Shown: positions 27,577 through 36,153 of the stretch, piece by piece
How positions within the stretch are numbered: the first letter of the stretch is position 1
Layout: each line of letters begins with the position of its first letter
Assembly (NCBI RefSeq): GCF_030128825.1
Contig: NZ_CP119127.1
Span: 354,001 to 418,000, forward strand
DNA: 64,000 nucleotides
Origin: Sphingobium sp. WTD-1
Lineage (GTDB): Bacteria > Pseudomonadota > Alphaproteobacteria > Sphingomonadales > Sphingomonadaceae
Direction of reading: 5' to 3'
Translations under genes and position numbers: made by a program
The notes under the pieces: model-generated
Database searches by the model: none
What the model saw: only the letters and a program-made list of their open reading frames with translations
Told to the model about the DNA's origin: nothing

Positions 27577-27735
27577 GTATGCGTCTCCTTGCAGAGAGCA
27601 CGCGCGGCGTTGGGACCGCGTGGCCCGTCGGCCGCCCTAAAGATTTCCGAAAAAGAGTCAAGCCGCAGCAAAATGCGACGAAATGACAGCGCCGTTAACC
27701 CATCGGCCCGGAAAGCCGTGGTAAATGCGGGATTG

Positions 27736-28434
27736 ATGGTAGAGCGGGCGACGAAAAATTCGGTATGGCGCAGCGCGGCCCTGGCCGCGACGATGGCGAG
27801 CATGCTGGCCGCCTGCAGCGGCGACCTGGTGCCCAAGGGTCGAGTCGCGCGCGCATCCAAACCGGTGAAGAGCGCCCGCCCGGCCACACCGCCCGCGCCG
27901 CCGCCACTCGAAACCCGGCAATGCTTCGCCAAGCTGCAATCCCAGTCGGTCGCCTTCACCCCCCTGCCCGACCAGAATTTCGGCGGCGGATGCAGCGCGA
28001 TCGGTAGCGTCAAGTTGCTCGACATCGGCGTGCCGACCTCGGGCCTGGGCGCCATGACCTGCAACCTGGCCGCCAATTTCGCGGCCTGGTCACGCTATGC
28101 CGTGCAGCCCGCCGCCCGACTGATCCTGGGCGCGGAGATCGAGAAGATCGAGACATTCGGCACCTATAATTGCCGGCCGATCGCGGGCAGCGGCAAGCTC
28201 AGCGAACATGCCCACAGCAATGCGATCGACGTATCCGCCTTCGTCCTGAGCGACGGGCGGCGGATCAGCGTCGAGAAGGACTGGAATGGTGACAAGCGCA
28301 CCCGCCAGTTTCTGGAAGTGGTCCATGCCAGCGCCTGCAAGCGGTTCAACACGGTGCTGTCGCCCGACTATAACGCCGCCCATCATGACCATTTCCATTT
28401 CGACATGGGCGGCCGCGGCGGCTTTTGCCGCTGA
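27736..28434 (+). CDS. Extensin-like domain lipoprotein
   Basis: From ATG 27736 the 232-residue protein has a lipoprotein signal (AALAATMASMLAACSGD, lipobox LAAC), a Pro/Ala-rich linker, then an extensin-like C-terminal domain. The domain shows GKLSEHAHSNAIDVSAF and YNAAHHDHFHFDMGG, the His/Asp metal-site motifs shared with D-Ala-D-Ala carboxypeptidase-like folds. A peptidoglycan-related role is inferred. A much longer open frame continues upstream to 26944 but it is antisense to serC and not coding. The start is uncertain, as no strong ribosome site is seen. Confidence 0.82.
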   Translation: MVERATKNSVWRSAALAATMASMLAACSGDLVPKGRVARASKPVKSARPATPPAPPPLETRQCFAKLQSQSVAFTPLPDQNFGGGCSAIGSVKLLDIGVPTSGLGAMTCNLAANFAAWSRYAVQPAARLILGAEIEKIETFGTYNCRPIAGSGKLSEHAHSNAIDVSAFVLSDGRRISVEKDWNGDKRTRQFLEVVHASACKRFNTVLSPDYNAAHHDHFHFDMGGRGGFCR

Positions 28435-28545
28435 GCGGTAATCAGAAACGCGGCGGCTTCCGCCCCTGAGCGGAAATAGCCAACTTGGCCAATTTTCCTG
28501 CTAACGGTCTTGGCATTGTCACCTGCCGCGCCTAGCTTGTTGGGA

Positions 28546-29424
28546 ATGACCAAGAAAGAAATTGAAGAACGCAAATTCCGCCCCGCACGCCAGGAAGCGG
28601 ACGACGCCAGGAAGGCGATCGAAACCCCCCAGACTAGCAGCGCCGCCTACAAGCTCGCCTTCCAGGACAATGAGTTCCTGCTGCGCGAGGATCTGCGCCC
28701 GGTACGCTTCCAGCTTGAATTGCTCAAGCCCCAGTTGCTGATGGACGAGGCGCGGATCGAATCCACCTTCGTCTTCTACGGCTCCGCCCGCATTCCCGAA
28801 CCCGATCAGGTCCAGGCGCGGATCGACGTGGCCACCACGCCCGAACAGAAGAAGATTGCGGAAAATCTGGGCAAGAAGGCCCGCTATTATGACGAAGCGC
28901 GCAAGCTGGCGCGGATCGCGGCGCAATATCCGGTGAACGCCGCCGGTTGCCGTCACTTCGTCGTCTGCTCGGGCGGTGGCCCCTCGATCATGGAAGCGGC
29001 CAATCGCGGCGCGGTCGATGTCGGCCAGACGACGATCGGCATGAACATCGTGCTGCCGCATGAACAGGCGCCCAACCTGTTCGTCACGCCGGAACTGAGC
29101 TTCCAGTTCCACTATTTCGCGCTGCGCAAGATGCATTTCCTGCTGCGCGCCCGCGCGCTCGCCGTCTTCCCCGGCGGATTCGGCACGTTCGACGAGATGT
29201 TCGAGCTGCTGACGCTGATCCAGACCGGCAAGATGAAGCCGATCCCGATCCTGCTGTTCGGCAAGGATTTCTGGAACAAGGTGGTGGATTTCGAGGCGCT
29301 GGCCGATGAGGGCGTGATTTCGCACAATGACCTCAACCTGCTGACCTGGGTCGAGACGGCCGAGGATGCCTGGGCCGCGGTGCAGGACTTCTATCACGAC
29401 AGCGAAGCGCCCGGGTGCGGCTGA
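28546..29424 (+). CDS. LOG-family protein (TIGR00730, cytokinin riboside phosphoribohydrolase-like)
   Basis: This 292-residue protein has the Rossmann-like LOG fold once called 'lysine decarboxylase'. The signature VFPGGFGTFDEMFELLTL (PGGxGTxxE) and the CSGGGPSIMEAANRGA loop are present. It belongs to the longer group with a helical N-terminal extension (about residues 1-85). Members cleave ribose 5-phosphate from nucleotides such as AMP; the substrate is not proven here. The start at 28546 (MTKKEIEERKF) is chosen because the 12 codons before it do not resemble the family. Confidence 0.85.
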   Translation: MTKKEIEERKFRPARQEADDARKAIETPQTSSAAYKLAFQDNEFLLREDLRPVRFQLELLKPQLLMDEARIESTFVFYGSARIPEPDQVQARIDVATTPEQKKIAENLGKKARYYDEARKLARIAAQYPVNAAGCRHFVVCSGGGPSIMEAANRGAVDVGQTTIGMNIVLPHEQAPNLFVTPELSFQFHYFALRKMHFLLRARALAVFPGGFGTFDEMFELLTLIQTGKMKPIPILLFGKDFWNKVVDFEALADEGVISHNDLNLLTWVETAEDAWAAVQDFYHDSEAPGCG

Positions 29425-29456
29425 TGCGGCCGATCCATGGGGCCTTTGCGCCCTTG

Positions 29457-29481
29457 CCCTAATCCCCGCCGGGGATTAGGG
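29457..29481. promoter_or_regulatory. Perfect palindrome upstream of the HAD nucleotidase
   Basis: The 25-base element CCCTAATCCCCG-C-CGGGGATTAGGG is perfectly symmetric about one base, 33 bases after the LOG gene stop and 8 bases before the next ATG. It could be an operator, or a hairpin that sequesters the translation start, because the ribosome-binding region lies in it. There is no U tract, so terminator function is less likely. Confidence 0.45.
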
Positions 29482-29488
29482 CCCGGCC

Positions 29489-30160
29489 ATGCGCGCGGAC
29501 CTGGCCCATGTCGACACCTGGATCTTCGATCTGGACAATACGCTCTATCCGGCGAAGGCGGACCTGTTCGCGCTGATCGACGTGAAGATGGGCGAATATA
29601 TCCAGGGCCTGCTGGGCTGCGACCCGGCCGAGGCGCGGACTGTCCAGAAACGCTATTTCATGGAGCATGGCACCACCCTGTCGGGGCTGATGCACCATCA
29701 TGGCATCGAACCGCGCGAATTTCTCGACTATGTCCATGATATCTCGATGGAGCGGCTGGCGGTCGATGCCGACCTCAACGCCCATATCGCCGCCCTGCCC
29801 GGCCGCCGGCTGATCTTCACCAATGGTGATGCCACCTATGCCGGCCGCGTGCTCGACCGACTGGGCCTCGCCGGCGCGTTCGAGCTGATCCACGACATCC
29901 ATGCCTGCCGCTATGTGCCCAAGCCCGATCCGTCGGGCTATGCAGAGCTGTGCAGCGTCCACGCCGTCGACCCGACCCGCGCCGCCTTTTTCGAGGACAT
30001 GGCCCGCAACCTCAAGCCCGCCAAGGCGATCGGCATGACCACCATCTGGGTCAATAACGGATCGGAAGCGGGCAATCACGACCATCATCCCGATTTCATC
30101 GATTATGAAACCGACCATCTGACGCCGTTCCTGGCGGATATTTTTGGGGAAAGACCATGA
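29489..30160 (+). CDS. HAD-family pyrimidine 5'-nucleotidase
   Basis: This 223-residue hydrolase has the HAD motif I DLDNTLYP (Asp14 and Asp16), motif II in [14 protein letters not shown], and motif III/IV in VPKPDPSGY and [13 protein letters not shown]. It belongs to the SDT1/YjjG-like subgroup that dephosphorylates pyrimidine nucleotides. Its stop overlaps the dapD start (ATGA, 30157-30160), so the two are coupled. A link to lysine synthesis is positional only. Confidence 0.88.
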   Translation: MRADLAHVDTWIFDLDNTLYPAKADLFALIDVKMGEYIQGLLGCDPAEARTVQKRYFMEHGTTLSGLMHHHGIEPREFLDYVHDISMERLAVDADLNAHIAALPGRRLIFTNGDATYAGRVLDRLGLAGAFELIHDIHACRYVPKPDPSGYAELCSVHAVDPTRAAFFEDMARNLKPAKAIGMTTIWVNNGSEAGNHDHHPDFIDYETDHLTPFLADIFGERP

Positions 30161-30996
30161 GCCAAGACCTGATCGCGATCATCGACGCCGCCTGGGAGGA
30201 CCGGGCCAATATCAACCTGTCGATCCAGGGCGACGTCCGCCAGGCGGTCGACAAGGCGCTGGCCCTGCTCGACAAGGGCGAACTGCGCGTCGCCGAACCG
30301 ACCGAAGCCGGCTGGCAGGTCAACCAGTGGGCAAAGAAGGCCGTGCTGCTCTCCTTCCGCCTCAACGACAATGTCATGATCGACAATGGTCCGGGCGCCG
30401 GCCACTGGTGGGACAAGGTGCCGAGCAAGTTCGCCGGCTGGGACGAGGCCGCCTTCCGCGCCGCCGGTTTCCGCGCCGTGCCGGGCAGCTTCGCCCGTGC
30501 CGGCAGCCATATCGCCAAAAATGTCATCCTGATGCCCAGCTTCGTCAACATCGGCGCCTTTGTTGATGAAGGCACGATGGTCGACACCTGGGTGACGGTC
30601 GGCAGCTGCGCCCAGATCGGCAAGAATGTCCATCTGTCGGGCGGCGTCGGCATTGGCGGCGTGCTGGAACCGCTGCAGGCCGACCCGGTCATCATCGAGG
30701 ATGACTGCTTCATCGGCGCCCGTTCGGAAGTGGTCGAGGGCGTGCGCATCGGCAAGGGGTCGGTGCTGTCGATGGGCGTGTTCATCGGCATGTCGACCAA
30801 GATCATCGACCGCGCGACCGGCGAAGTGTTCATCGGCGAAGTGCCGCCCTACTCGGTCGTCGTCCCCGGCTCGCTGCCCGGCAAGCCGCTGCCCGACGGC
30901 ACCCCCGGCCCCAGCCTCTACTGCGCCGTGATCGTCAAGCGCGTCGACGCGCAGACCCGGTCGAAGACCGGCATCAACGAACTGCTGCGCGACTGA
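30157..30996 (+). CDS. dapD: 2,3,4,5-tetrahydropyridine-2,6-dicarboxylate N-succinyltransferase
   Basis: This 279-residue left-handed beta-helix enzyme succinylates tetrahydrodipicolinate in the DAP/lysine pathway, using succinyl-CoA. An N-terminal helical domain (about 1-95) is followed by hexapeptide repeats ([38 protein letters not shown]). The substrate-binding [13 protein letters not shown] segment is standard. The length matches the family. It is coupled to the upstream HAD gene and ends at a hairpin. Confidence 0.96.
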   Translation: MSQDLIAIIDAAWEDRANINLSIQGDVRQAVDKALALLDKGELRVAEPTEAGWQVNQWAKKAVLLSFRLNDNVMIDNGPGAGHWWDKVPSKFAGWDEAAFRAAGFRAVPGSFARAGSHIAKNVILMPSFVNIGAFVDEGTMVDTWVTVGSCAQIGKNVHLSGGVGIGGVLEPLQADPVIIEDDCFIGARSEVVEGVRIGKGSVLSMGVFIGMSTKIIDRATGEVFIGEVPPYSVVVPGSLPGKPLPDGTPGPSLYCAVIVKRVDAQTRSKTGINELLRD

Positions 30997-31002
30997 TCGA
31001 GC

Positions 31003-31026
31003 GAAGGGGCGGCCCGCCGCCCCTTC
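31003..31026. terminator. Hairpin between convergent dapD and cobU
   Basis: GAAGGGGCGGC (31003-31013) pairs perfectly with GCCGCCCCTTC (31016-31026) across a 2-base centre. The right arm enters the cobU stop codon (31025-31027). It can act for both operons. Confidence 0.7.
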
Positions 31027-31531
31027 ATCCCTTGAGCGCGAGCGGCAGGCCCGCCGCGACGAAAACGACCCGATCCGCCACCGCCGCGACCCGCTGGTTC
31101 AACGTGCCGGCCAGATCGCGAAAGCGCCGCGCCAGCGCATTGTCGGGCACGATGCCCAGCCCCACTTCATTGGCGACCAGGATGATCGCCCTGTCATGGG
31201 CCAGGATCGCGGCACAGAGCGCGTCCGCCGCAGCTTCCCCATCCTTTTCCGCCAGCAGCAGGTTGCTGGCCCACAATGTCAGGCAATCGACCAGCACGGT
31301 CTTGCCCCGCGCCGCCGCGATCGCGCCCGGCAGGTCGATCGGCGCCTCCACTGTTTCCCATTCCGGCCCGCGATCGGCCCGGTGCCGCGCAATCCGGTCG
31401 GCCATTTCCGTGTCCCAAATCTCGGCCGTGGCGATGAAGACGCGCGCGCCGGGCAGTGCTTCGGCCGCTACCTGGGCATGGCGGCTCTTGCCCGATCGCG
31501 CGCCGCCCAGCACCAGCAGGCTGCTTGTCAT
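31025..31531 (-). CDS. cobU: Adenosylcobinamide kinase / adenosylcobinamide-phosphate guanylyltransferase
   Basis: This 168-residue bifunctional enzyme phosphorylates adenosylcobinamide and attaches GMP, activating the corrinoid for nucleotide-loop assembly. The P-loop GGARSGKS is at residues 9-16; RIARHRADRGPEWETVEAP is the CobU/CobP active-site segment, and the LVDCLTLWASNLL and VANEVGLGIVP segments are characteristic. It is the last gene of the cobalamin operon; its start overlaps the cbiB stop by 4 bases. Confidence 0.95.
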   Translation of the reverse strand: MTSSLLVLGGARSGKSRHAQVAAEALPGARVFIATAEIWDTEMADRIARHRADRGPEWETVEAPIDLPGAIAAARGKTVLVDCLTLWASNLLLAEKDGEAAADALCAAILAHDRAIILVANEVGLGIVPDNALARRFRDLAGTLNQRVAAVADRVVFVAAGLPLALKG

Positions 31532-32481
31532 ATCATGTCTCCAGCAAATAGCGCCTGCAGCCCGGCCACCAGCCAGAGCAGCAGGCAGGCCTGAACATAG
31601 ATGGCCAGCGCCCAGCGCAGGTCGAGCGGATCGGCCTCCATCCGCCCGCTGCCGATCCAGGGCTTGTCATGGCGCACGCCATCATAGCGGATCGGCCCGG
31701 CCAGCCGCAGGTCGAGCGCGCCTGCCATTGCCGCTTCAGGCCAGCCGGCATTGGGCGAGGCATGGTTGCGCGCGTCACGCCACATCACCCGCCAGCCGCC
31801 ACCCCCGGCCAGACAGAGCAGGCAACCGGCCAGCCGCGCCGGGATCAGGTTCATCAGATCGTCGGTGCGCGCCGCCGCCCAGCCGAACGGCCCCCAGGGG
31901 GCTTCGCGATGACCTATCATGCTGTCGGCCGTGTTGACCGCCTTATAGGCCCAGACGCCCGGCAGACCCAGCAGCAGCAGCCAGAAGAAGGGCGCGACGA
32001 CGCCGTCGCAGAAGCTTTCCGCCAGACTCTCGATCGCGGCGCGGGTGACGCCGCTTTCATCGAGCGATTGCGTATCGCGGCCGACGATCATGCCGACCGC
32101 CTCGCGCGCGTCCGACAGATCATCGGCCGCCAGCGCGCGATGGACGGCGCGGACATGGCTATAGAGGCTGCGCAGCGCCAGCGCCGGATAGGCCAGCAGG
32201 CCGATCAACAGCCAACTCCATGGTTCGGGCAGCCAGAAGCGGAGCAGATACTGGACCAGCCATCCGCCACCGCCCGCCACCGACAGCAACAGCAACACCG
32301 TCGCCATTCCGCCCATTTTCCGGGCGAAAGCGCCATGCGCCGGATCATTCCAGCGCGCAGCACAATGATCGATAAGCCGCGCAAAGCCGCCGACCGGATG
32401 GCCGACCCGGCGATAGAGCGCCGCCGGCCAGCCGGCCGCTGCGTCGAGCGCGAGCGCCAGCAAGGCAACCGGATCAGCCAT
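31528..32481 (-). CDS. cbiB: Adenosylcobinamide-phosphate synthase
   Basis: This 317-residue inner-membrane protein (CbiB/CobD of the aerobic naming) attaches (R)-1-amino-2-propanol phosphate to adenosylcobyric acid. The PVALLALALDAAAGWP start, YSHVRAVHRALAADDL, DTQSLDESGVTRAAIESLAESFCDGVVAPFF and AYKAVNTADSMIGH motifs identify it. The ATG is at 32481; the open frame upstream lies inside cobD. It overlaps cobU at one end and the decarboxylase at the other, in one coupled operon. Confidence 0.94.
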   Translation of the reverse strand: MADPVALLALALDAAAGWPAALYRRVGHPVGGFARLIDHCAARWNDPAHGAFARKMGGMATVLLLLSVAGGGGWLVQYLLRFWLPEPWSWLLIGLLAYPALALRSLYSHVRAVHRALAADDLSDAREAVGMIVGRDTQSLDESGVTRAAIESLAESFCDGVVAPFFWLLLLGLPGVWAYKAVNTADSMIGHREAPWGPFGWAAARTDDLMNLIPARLAGCLLCLAGGGGWRVMWRDARNHASPNAGWPEAAMAGALDLRLAGPIRYDGVRHDKPWIGSGRMEADPLDLRWALAIYVQACLLLWLVAGLQALFAGDMI

Positions 32482-33457
32482 GGCGCAGCGCCCGTTCCAG
32501 TCGGGCCAGGCCCATCGCGTCGGTCGGCAGGCCGATGCGCAGCCAGTGCGGCTGGGCATCGAACGGCCGGGTCAAAATCGCCTGCCCTGCCAGCCGCTCG
32601 AACAGGGCCATGGCATGGGGCGTTTCGATCAGGCGAAAGAGCGGGCTTTGGCCGATCGGTTGATAACCGCAGCGCAACAGCAGCGCGTCGAGCGCCTGCG
32701 CCTCCCGCTGGAGTTGATTGCGCATCGCTTCTATCCAAGCGGTATTGCGATAGGCCGCCGTACCGATGGCAATGGCGGCGGCCGACACAGGCCAGGCACC
32801 CAGCCTGTCCCGCACCCGCGCGATGATCGCGCGCGGCGCCACCAGAAAGCCGAGGCGCAGGCCGGCAAGCCCGAAAAACTTGCCGAAGGAGCGCAACAGC
32901 ATGAGGCGACGATCGTCGGCCAGGAAGGGCGCCAGGCTGATGCCGGGATGGCCATCGGCAAAGGCCTCGTCCACCACCAGCCAGCCATCCGACCCGCGCC
33001 GGTCGAGCAGGGTCAGCAGATCGGCCACGCCAAGGATGCGCCCGTCGGGATTATTGGGATTGGCGAGGATCAGCGTCTGCCCATCCGCATGGTCCAGATG
33101 GTCGAGATCGACCGGCGCGGCGCCGGGCACCATGACGCCATGGGTGCGATAGGCCGGGCTGGCATGGCGGACCAAACCGTCGAGCAAAGTGCCAACGAGG
33201 CGCAAGCCAACCTCCGTCCCCGGCAGCGCGCAGACATGATCGGCCGCGACGCCGAAATGATCGGCCGCCGCCTGTTCGAGCGCGCGCAGTCCCTGCTCGT
33301 CGGGCAAGGCGCGCCAGTCGATCGCCTGCTCGGCCGCGCCGGGCCAGGCATGGGGATTAATGCCTGTGGATAAGTCGAGCCAGCTTTCGGGCGCGCCGCC
33401 GAAATGCGCGCTCGCCGCCGCCACGCCGCCGCCATGCCAAGTCCAGCGTGTCGTCAT
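32474..33457 (-). CDS. cobD: Threonine-phosphate decarboxylase (CobD/CobC-type aminotransferase fold)
   Basis: This 327-residue PLP protein is homologous to histidinol-phosphate aminotransferase. It makes (R)-1-amino-2-propanol phosphate for the nucleotide loop. The PLP lysine lies in LLRSFGKFFGLAGLRLGF; LANPNNPDGR and VVDEAFAD are the usual fold-type I motifs. It sits between cbiB and cobS, so the donor and user of aminopropanol phosphate are adjacent. Called cobC in some alphaproteobacterial schemes, cobD in the enteric one. Confidence 0.92.
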   Translation of the reverse strand: MTTRWTWHGGGVAAASAHFGGAPESWLDLSTGINPHAWPGAAEQAIDWRALPDEQGLRALEQAAADHFGVAADHVCALPGTEVGLRLVGTLLDGLVRHASPAYRTHGVMVPGAAPVDLDHLDHADGQTLILANPNNPDGRILGVADLLTLLDRRGSDGWLVVDEAFADGHPGISLAPFLADDRRLMLLRSFGKFFGLAGLRLGFLVAPRAIIARVRDRLGAWPVSAAAIAIGTAAYRNTAWIEAMRNQLQREAQALDALLLRCGYQPIGQSPLFRLIETPHAMALFERLAGQAILTRPFDAQPHWLRIGLPTDAMGLARLERALRHG

Positions 33458-34173
33458 GTCGTGCCGCTCGTGATCAGGACGACGAAAAGCAGCCCGCTTT
33501 CAACCAGTTCGATACCGGCGCCATGGCCATCGCCGGAAATGCCGCCCAGCCTGCGCTTCAGCCACAGGCCCCAGACCAGCATCAACAGCGGCGCTGCGAG
33601 CAGGGCTGGCAACCACCAGGATACGATTATCAACAGACTTATCCACAGGGCGATGTGGATTGTTTTGACGGCATCGGCAAAGCGCGCGCCCAGCCCGGCA
33701 TGCAGCGGCGGCAGCATCCGCGCCCACAGCAACGGCCCGATCCGCGCGGCAAAGGGAATGAGCAGCAGCGGCAGCATCATAGCCCGTTCCGCCAAGGCAT
33801 GGAGCAGCAACAGCTTGGCGATCAGTTGCAGGCCGATCGCCACCACGCCGAAACTGCCGACATGCGGGTCGGCCAGCACCGCCAGCAGCCGGTCGCGCCC
33901 TTTATGCACCGCGCCGCAGGCGTCGGCGATGTCCCCCAACCCGTCGAGATGCAGCGCCCCGGTCACGCCGACCCAGCAGAGCAGCCCGGCCAGCGCCCCG
34001 ATCCAGGGATCGATGCGAACAGCAAGATTGACAGCGAACATGACAGATAGACCGACAATCGCGCCGACCGCCGGAAACCATCGGACCGACCGTGCGAAGT
34101 CTGTCTCGTTCGCTGTCACCTTCGGCATCGGCAGGCGGGTGAGAAACTGGATGGCAAGGACCAGCCCCTTCAT
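33454..34173 (-). CDS. cobS: Adenosylcobinamide-GDP ribazoletransferase
   Basis: This 239-residue integral membrane enzyme joins alpha-ribazole to GDP-cobinamide, giving adenosylcobalamin (or its phosphate). It begins KGLVLAIQFLTRLPMP and carries the ALHLDGLGDIADACGA and ISGDGHGAGIELVESG motifs, with several hydrophobic helices between. Both ends overlap neighbours by 4 bases (ATGA type). Confidence 0.94.
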   Translation of the reverse strand: MKGLVLAIQFLTRLPMPKVTANETDFARSVRWFPAVGAIVGLSVMFAVNLAVRIDPWIGALAGLLCWVGVTGALHLDGLGDIADACGAVHKGRDRLLAVLADPHVGSFGVVAIGLQLIAKLLLLHALAERAMMLPLLLIPFAARIGPLLWARMLPPLHAGLGARFADAVKTIHIALWISLLIIVSWWLPALLAAPLLMLVWGLWLKRRLGGISGDGHGAGIELVESGLLFVVLITSGTT

Positions 34174-34739
34174 GGGCGCAGGCCCGTGATACGGGCAAGC
34201 GGCGGCTCCCCGGTCCAGCGTTCCAGCGACAGCAAGGCGGCATAGGGCAGGCCGAAGCTCCAGCTCTGCTGCACGCTGAACCCGCACAGATGGGCCAGCG
34301 CCGCGCGCATCGCCCCGCCATGGGTCAGTACCAATGTGGGCACGCGCGGCAGATCCTCGACCGCATCGGCGATCCGCCCCAGCAATGCCGTCCATCCCTC
34401 GCTGCCCGGCGGCGCGAAGCCATCGGGATCCTGCCAGAAACGAGCAAGCGCCTCGGGATCGACATCGGCCGGGGCCAGGCCATCCCAGATGCCGAAATCC
34501 AGTTCCCGCCAGCGCGGATCGACCCACACCGGCAAACCGGCGCGCTCGCCGATCGCGGTTGCCGCCTGCCGGGCGCGCTGCAGGTCGGACGTCACGATCA
34601 TCTCGATCTCCAGCCCCTCCGCCTGCGCCAGACAGGCATCGATGCCCGCGCGCGTCGGCACGCTGTCGGTCCGCCCCAGCAACAGGCCGGGCGTCTCGGG
34701 CGCGCCATGCCGCAGCAGATGGAGCGGCATGCCCATCAT
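34170..34739 (-). CDS. cobC: Histidine phosphatase, probable alpha-ribazole phosphatase
   Basis: This 189-residue phosphoglycerate-mutase-like phosphatase has the catalytic LLRHGAPE motif (RHG) near residue 10 and the second histidine in LVLTHGGAMRAAL. The context, between cobS and cobT, points to dephosphorylation of alpha-ribazole phosphate or of cobalamin 5'-phosphate. It starts at ATG 34739, overlapping the cobT stop. Function is assigned by context; the fold alone is broad. Confidence 0.86.
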   Translation of the reverse strand: MMGMPLHLLRHGAPETPGLLLGRTDSVPTRAGIDACLAQAEGLEIEMIVTSDLQRARQAATAIGERAGLPVWVDPRWRELDFGIWDGLAPADVDPEALARFWQDPDGFAPPGSEGWTALLGRIADAVEDLPRVPTLVLTHGGAMRAALAHLCGFSVQQSWSFGLPYAALLSLERWTGEPPLARITGLRP

Positions 34740-35749
34740 GTCGCGGTCGACACCGCCGCCTCGGCAAAGGTCGCCATACCGCTATGCGCGGCTACGGCCG
34801 CACGGACGATATTGGCCGCCACCGCCGCGCCGCTGCCTTCCCCCAATCGCATGTCGAGGCGCAGCAGCGGTTCAAGGCCCATCCGCTCCAGCAGCAGGCC
34901 ATGGCCAGGCTCGGCCGAGCAATGGCCGGCCAGGCAATGGTCGGCAAAGGCCGGCACCTGCGCCACCAGCGGCGCGATCGCGGCGCAACTGATGAAACCG
35001 TCGAGCAGCACCGGCACGCCCAGTTGGCGGGCCCGCAGCACCGCGCCGGCAATCGCCGCCAGTTCGCGTCCGCCCAGCCGGCGCAGCGTTTCAAAGGCAC
35101 CGTCCGGCGCATCGGCATGGAAGGCGAGTGCCCGATCGATCGTCGCGATCTTGCGCGCGATCCCCTCGCCATCGACGCCCGTGCCGGGACCAACCCAGTC
35201 ACGCACCGCACCGCCAAAGCTGCGGGCGCTCAGGGCGGCGGCGGCGGTCGAATTGCCGATCCCCATTTCGCCCACGACCAGCAGGTCCAGATCCTCTTCG
35301 GCCGCCGCCGCGCCGATCGACAGCGCGGTCAGGCACTCCGCCTCGGTCATGGCGGGCGCGACGGTGAAGTCCGCCGTTGGCTGGTCCAGATCGATTGATC
35401 GCACCGCCAGTTCCAGCCCGGCAACACCGGCCAGCGCGTTGATCGCCGCGCCGCCAGCAGCGAAATTGGCGACCATCTGCGCGGTCACGGCGGCGGGATA
35501 GGCGCTGACGCCATGGACGGTGAAGCCATGATTGCCGGCAAAGATCGCGGCACGGGCACGCTTCAGGCGCGGCACCGCGCGCCCCTGCCAGCTTGCCATG
35601 AAGATCGCGACATCCTCCAACCGGCCGAGCGCCCCCAATGGCTTGGTCAGTTCGGCCTGCCGCGCGCGTGCAGCCGTACTGGCCAGTTCCTCGGCCGGCG
35701 GCAGGTTGGCCAGGGCATTTTCGAAATCGGTGATCGAGGCGAAGCTCAT
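34736..35749 (-). CDS. cobT: Nicotinate-nucleotide--dimethylbenzimidazole phosphoribosyltransferase
   Basis: This 337-residue enzyme makes alpha-ribazole phosphate from nicotinate mononucleotide and the lower-ligand base. The motifs LTKPLGALGRLEDVAIFMASWQ, FAGNHGFTVHGVSAYP, VGEMGIGNSTAAAAL and HCSAEPGH (with the family's Glu near the end) are visible. It is coupled to the phosphatase at one end and to the DUF1636 gene at the other. No dimethylbenzimidazole-synthesis gene (bluB) is in the window. Confidence 0.95.
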   Translation of the reverse strand: MSFASITDFENALANLPPAEELASTAARARQAELTKPLGALGRLEDVAIFMASWQGRAVPRLKRARAAIFAGNHGFTVHGVSAYPAAVTAQMVANFAAGGAAINALAGVAGLELAVRSIDLDQPTADFTVAPAMTEAECLTALSIGAAAAEEDLDLLVVGEMGIGNSTAAAALSARSFGGAVRDWVGPGTGVDGEGIARKIATIDRALAFHADAPDGAFETLRRLGGRELAAIAGAVLRARQLGVPVLLDGFISCAAIAPLVAQVPAFADHCLAGHCSAEPGHGLLLERMGLEPLLRLDMRLGEGSGAAVAANIVRAAVAAHSGMATFAEAAVSTAT

Positions 35750-36153
35750 TCGACGACAAATCCTTCCGGCGGGGTACGGGTGATGAAATGGCCCTTCACG
35801 CCTTCGGGCCATTCGCGAAAGGCGACGCGGCCATGCTCGCTGGCGGCATAGGCAATGGCATAATCGAGGATCGCGCGCGCCGCATCGGCATCCGGTGTGA
35901 ACCGCCCCATTACATAGCCGACCTTGCCCGGCGCGCGCAGATGGACGGTGCAATGATCCTGGCAGGCGAACAGGCAGGGCATGTCCTGCACCGCGACGGC
36001 GGCATAGCGCGGGTCGGAGGCCTGCACGCTGCGCAGCGCCTCCGCCAGCCGTGCCCCGCCGCGCACGCCCTCCCCATCGTCTCGCATCGTCGCCGAATGA
36101 CGGCAGGTATTGCAGGTGACGATGGCGGGGCCGGGTTCGACGGGGCGGAGCAT
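35746..36153 (-). CDS. DUF1636 metal-binding protein in the cobalamin operon
   Basis: This 135-residue protein has cysteines arranged as TCNTCRHSATM near the N-terminus and PCLFACQDHCTVHLRAPGKVGYVMG in the middle, like small 2Fe-2S or metal-chaperone proteins of the DUF1636 group. Genes of this group are often found in alphaproteobacterial cobalamin clusters, from memory. It overlaps btuB (TGATG, 36151-36155) and cobT (ATGA). The role is not established; a metal or cobalt-handling protein is inferred. Confidence 0.8.
   Translation of the reverse strand: MLRPVEPGPAIVTCNTCRHSATMRDDGEGVRGGARLAEALRSVQASDPRYAAVAVQDMPCLFACQDHCTVHLRAPGKVGYVMGRFTPDADAARAILDYAIAYAASEHGRVAFREWPEGVKGHFITRTPPEGFVVE

Noticed and set aside
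26944..27735. Long N-terminal extension of the extensin-like gene
   Set aside because: This part is antisense to serC; the lipoprotein signal beginning at 27736 marks the real start region.
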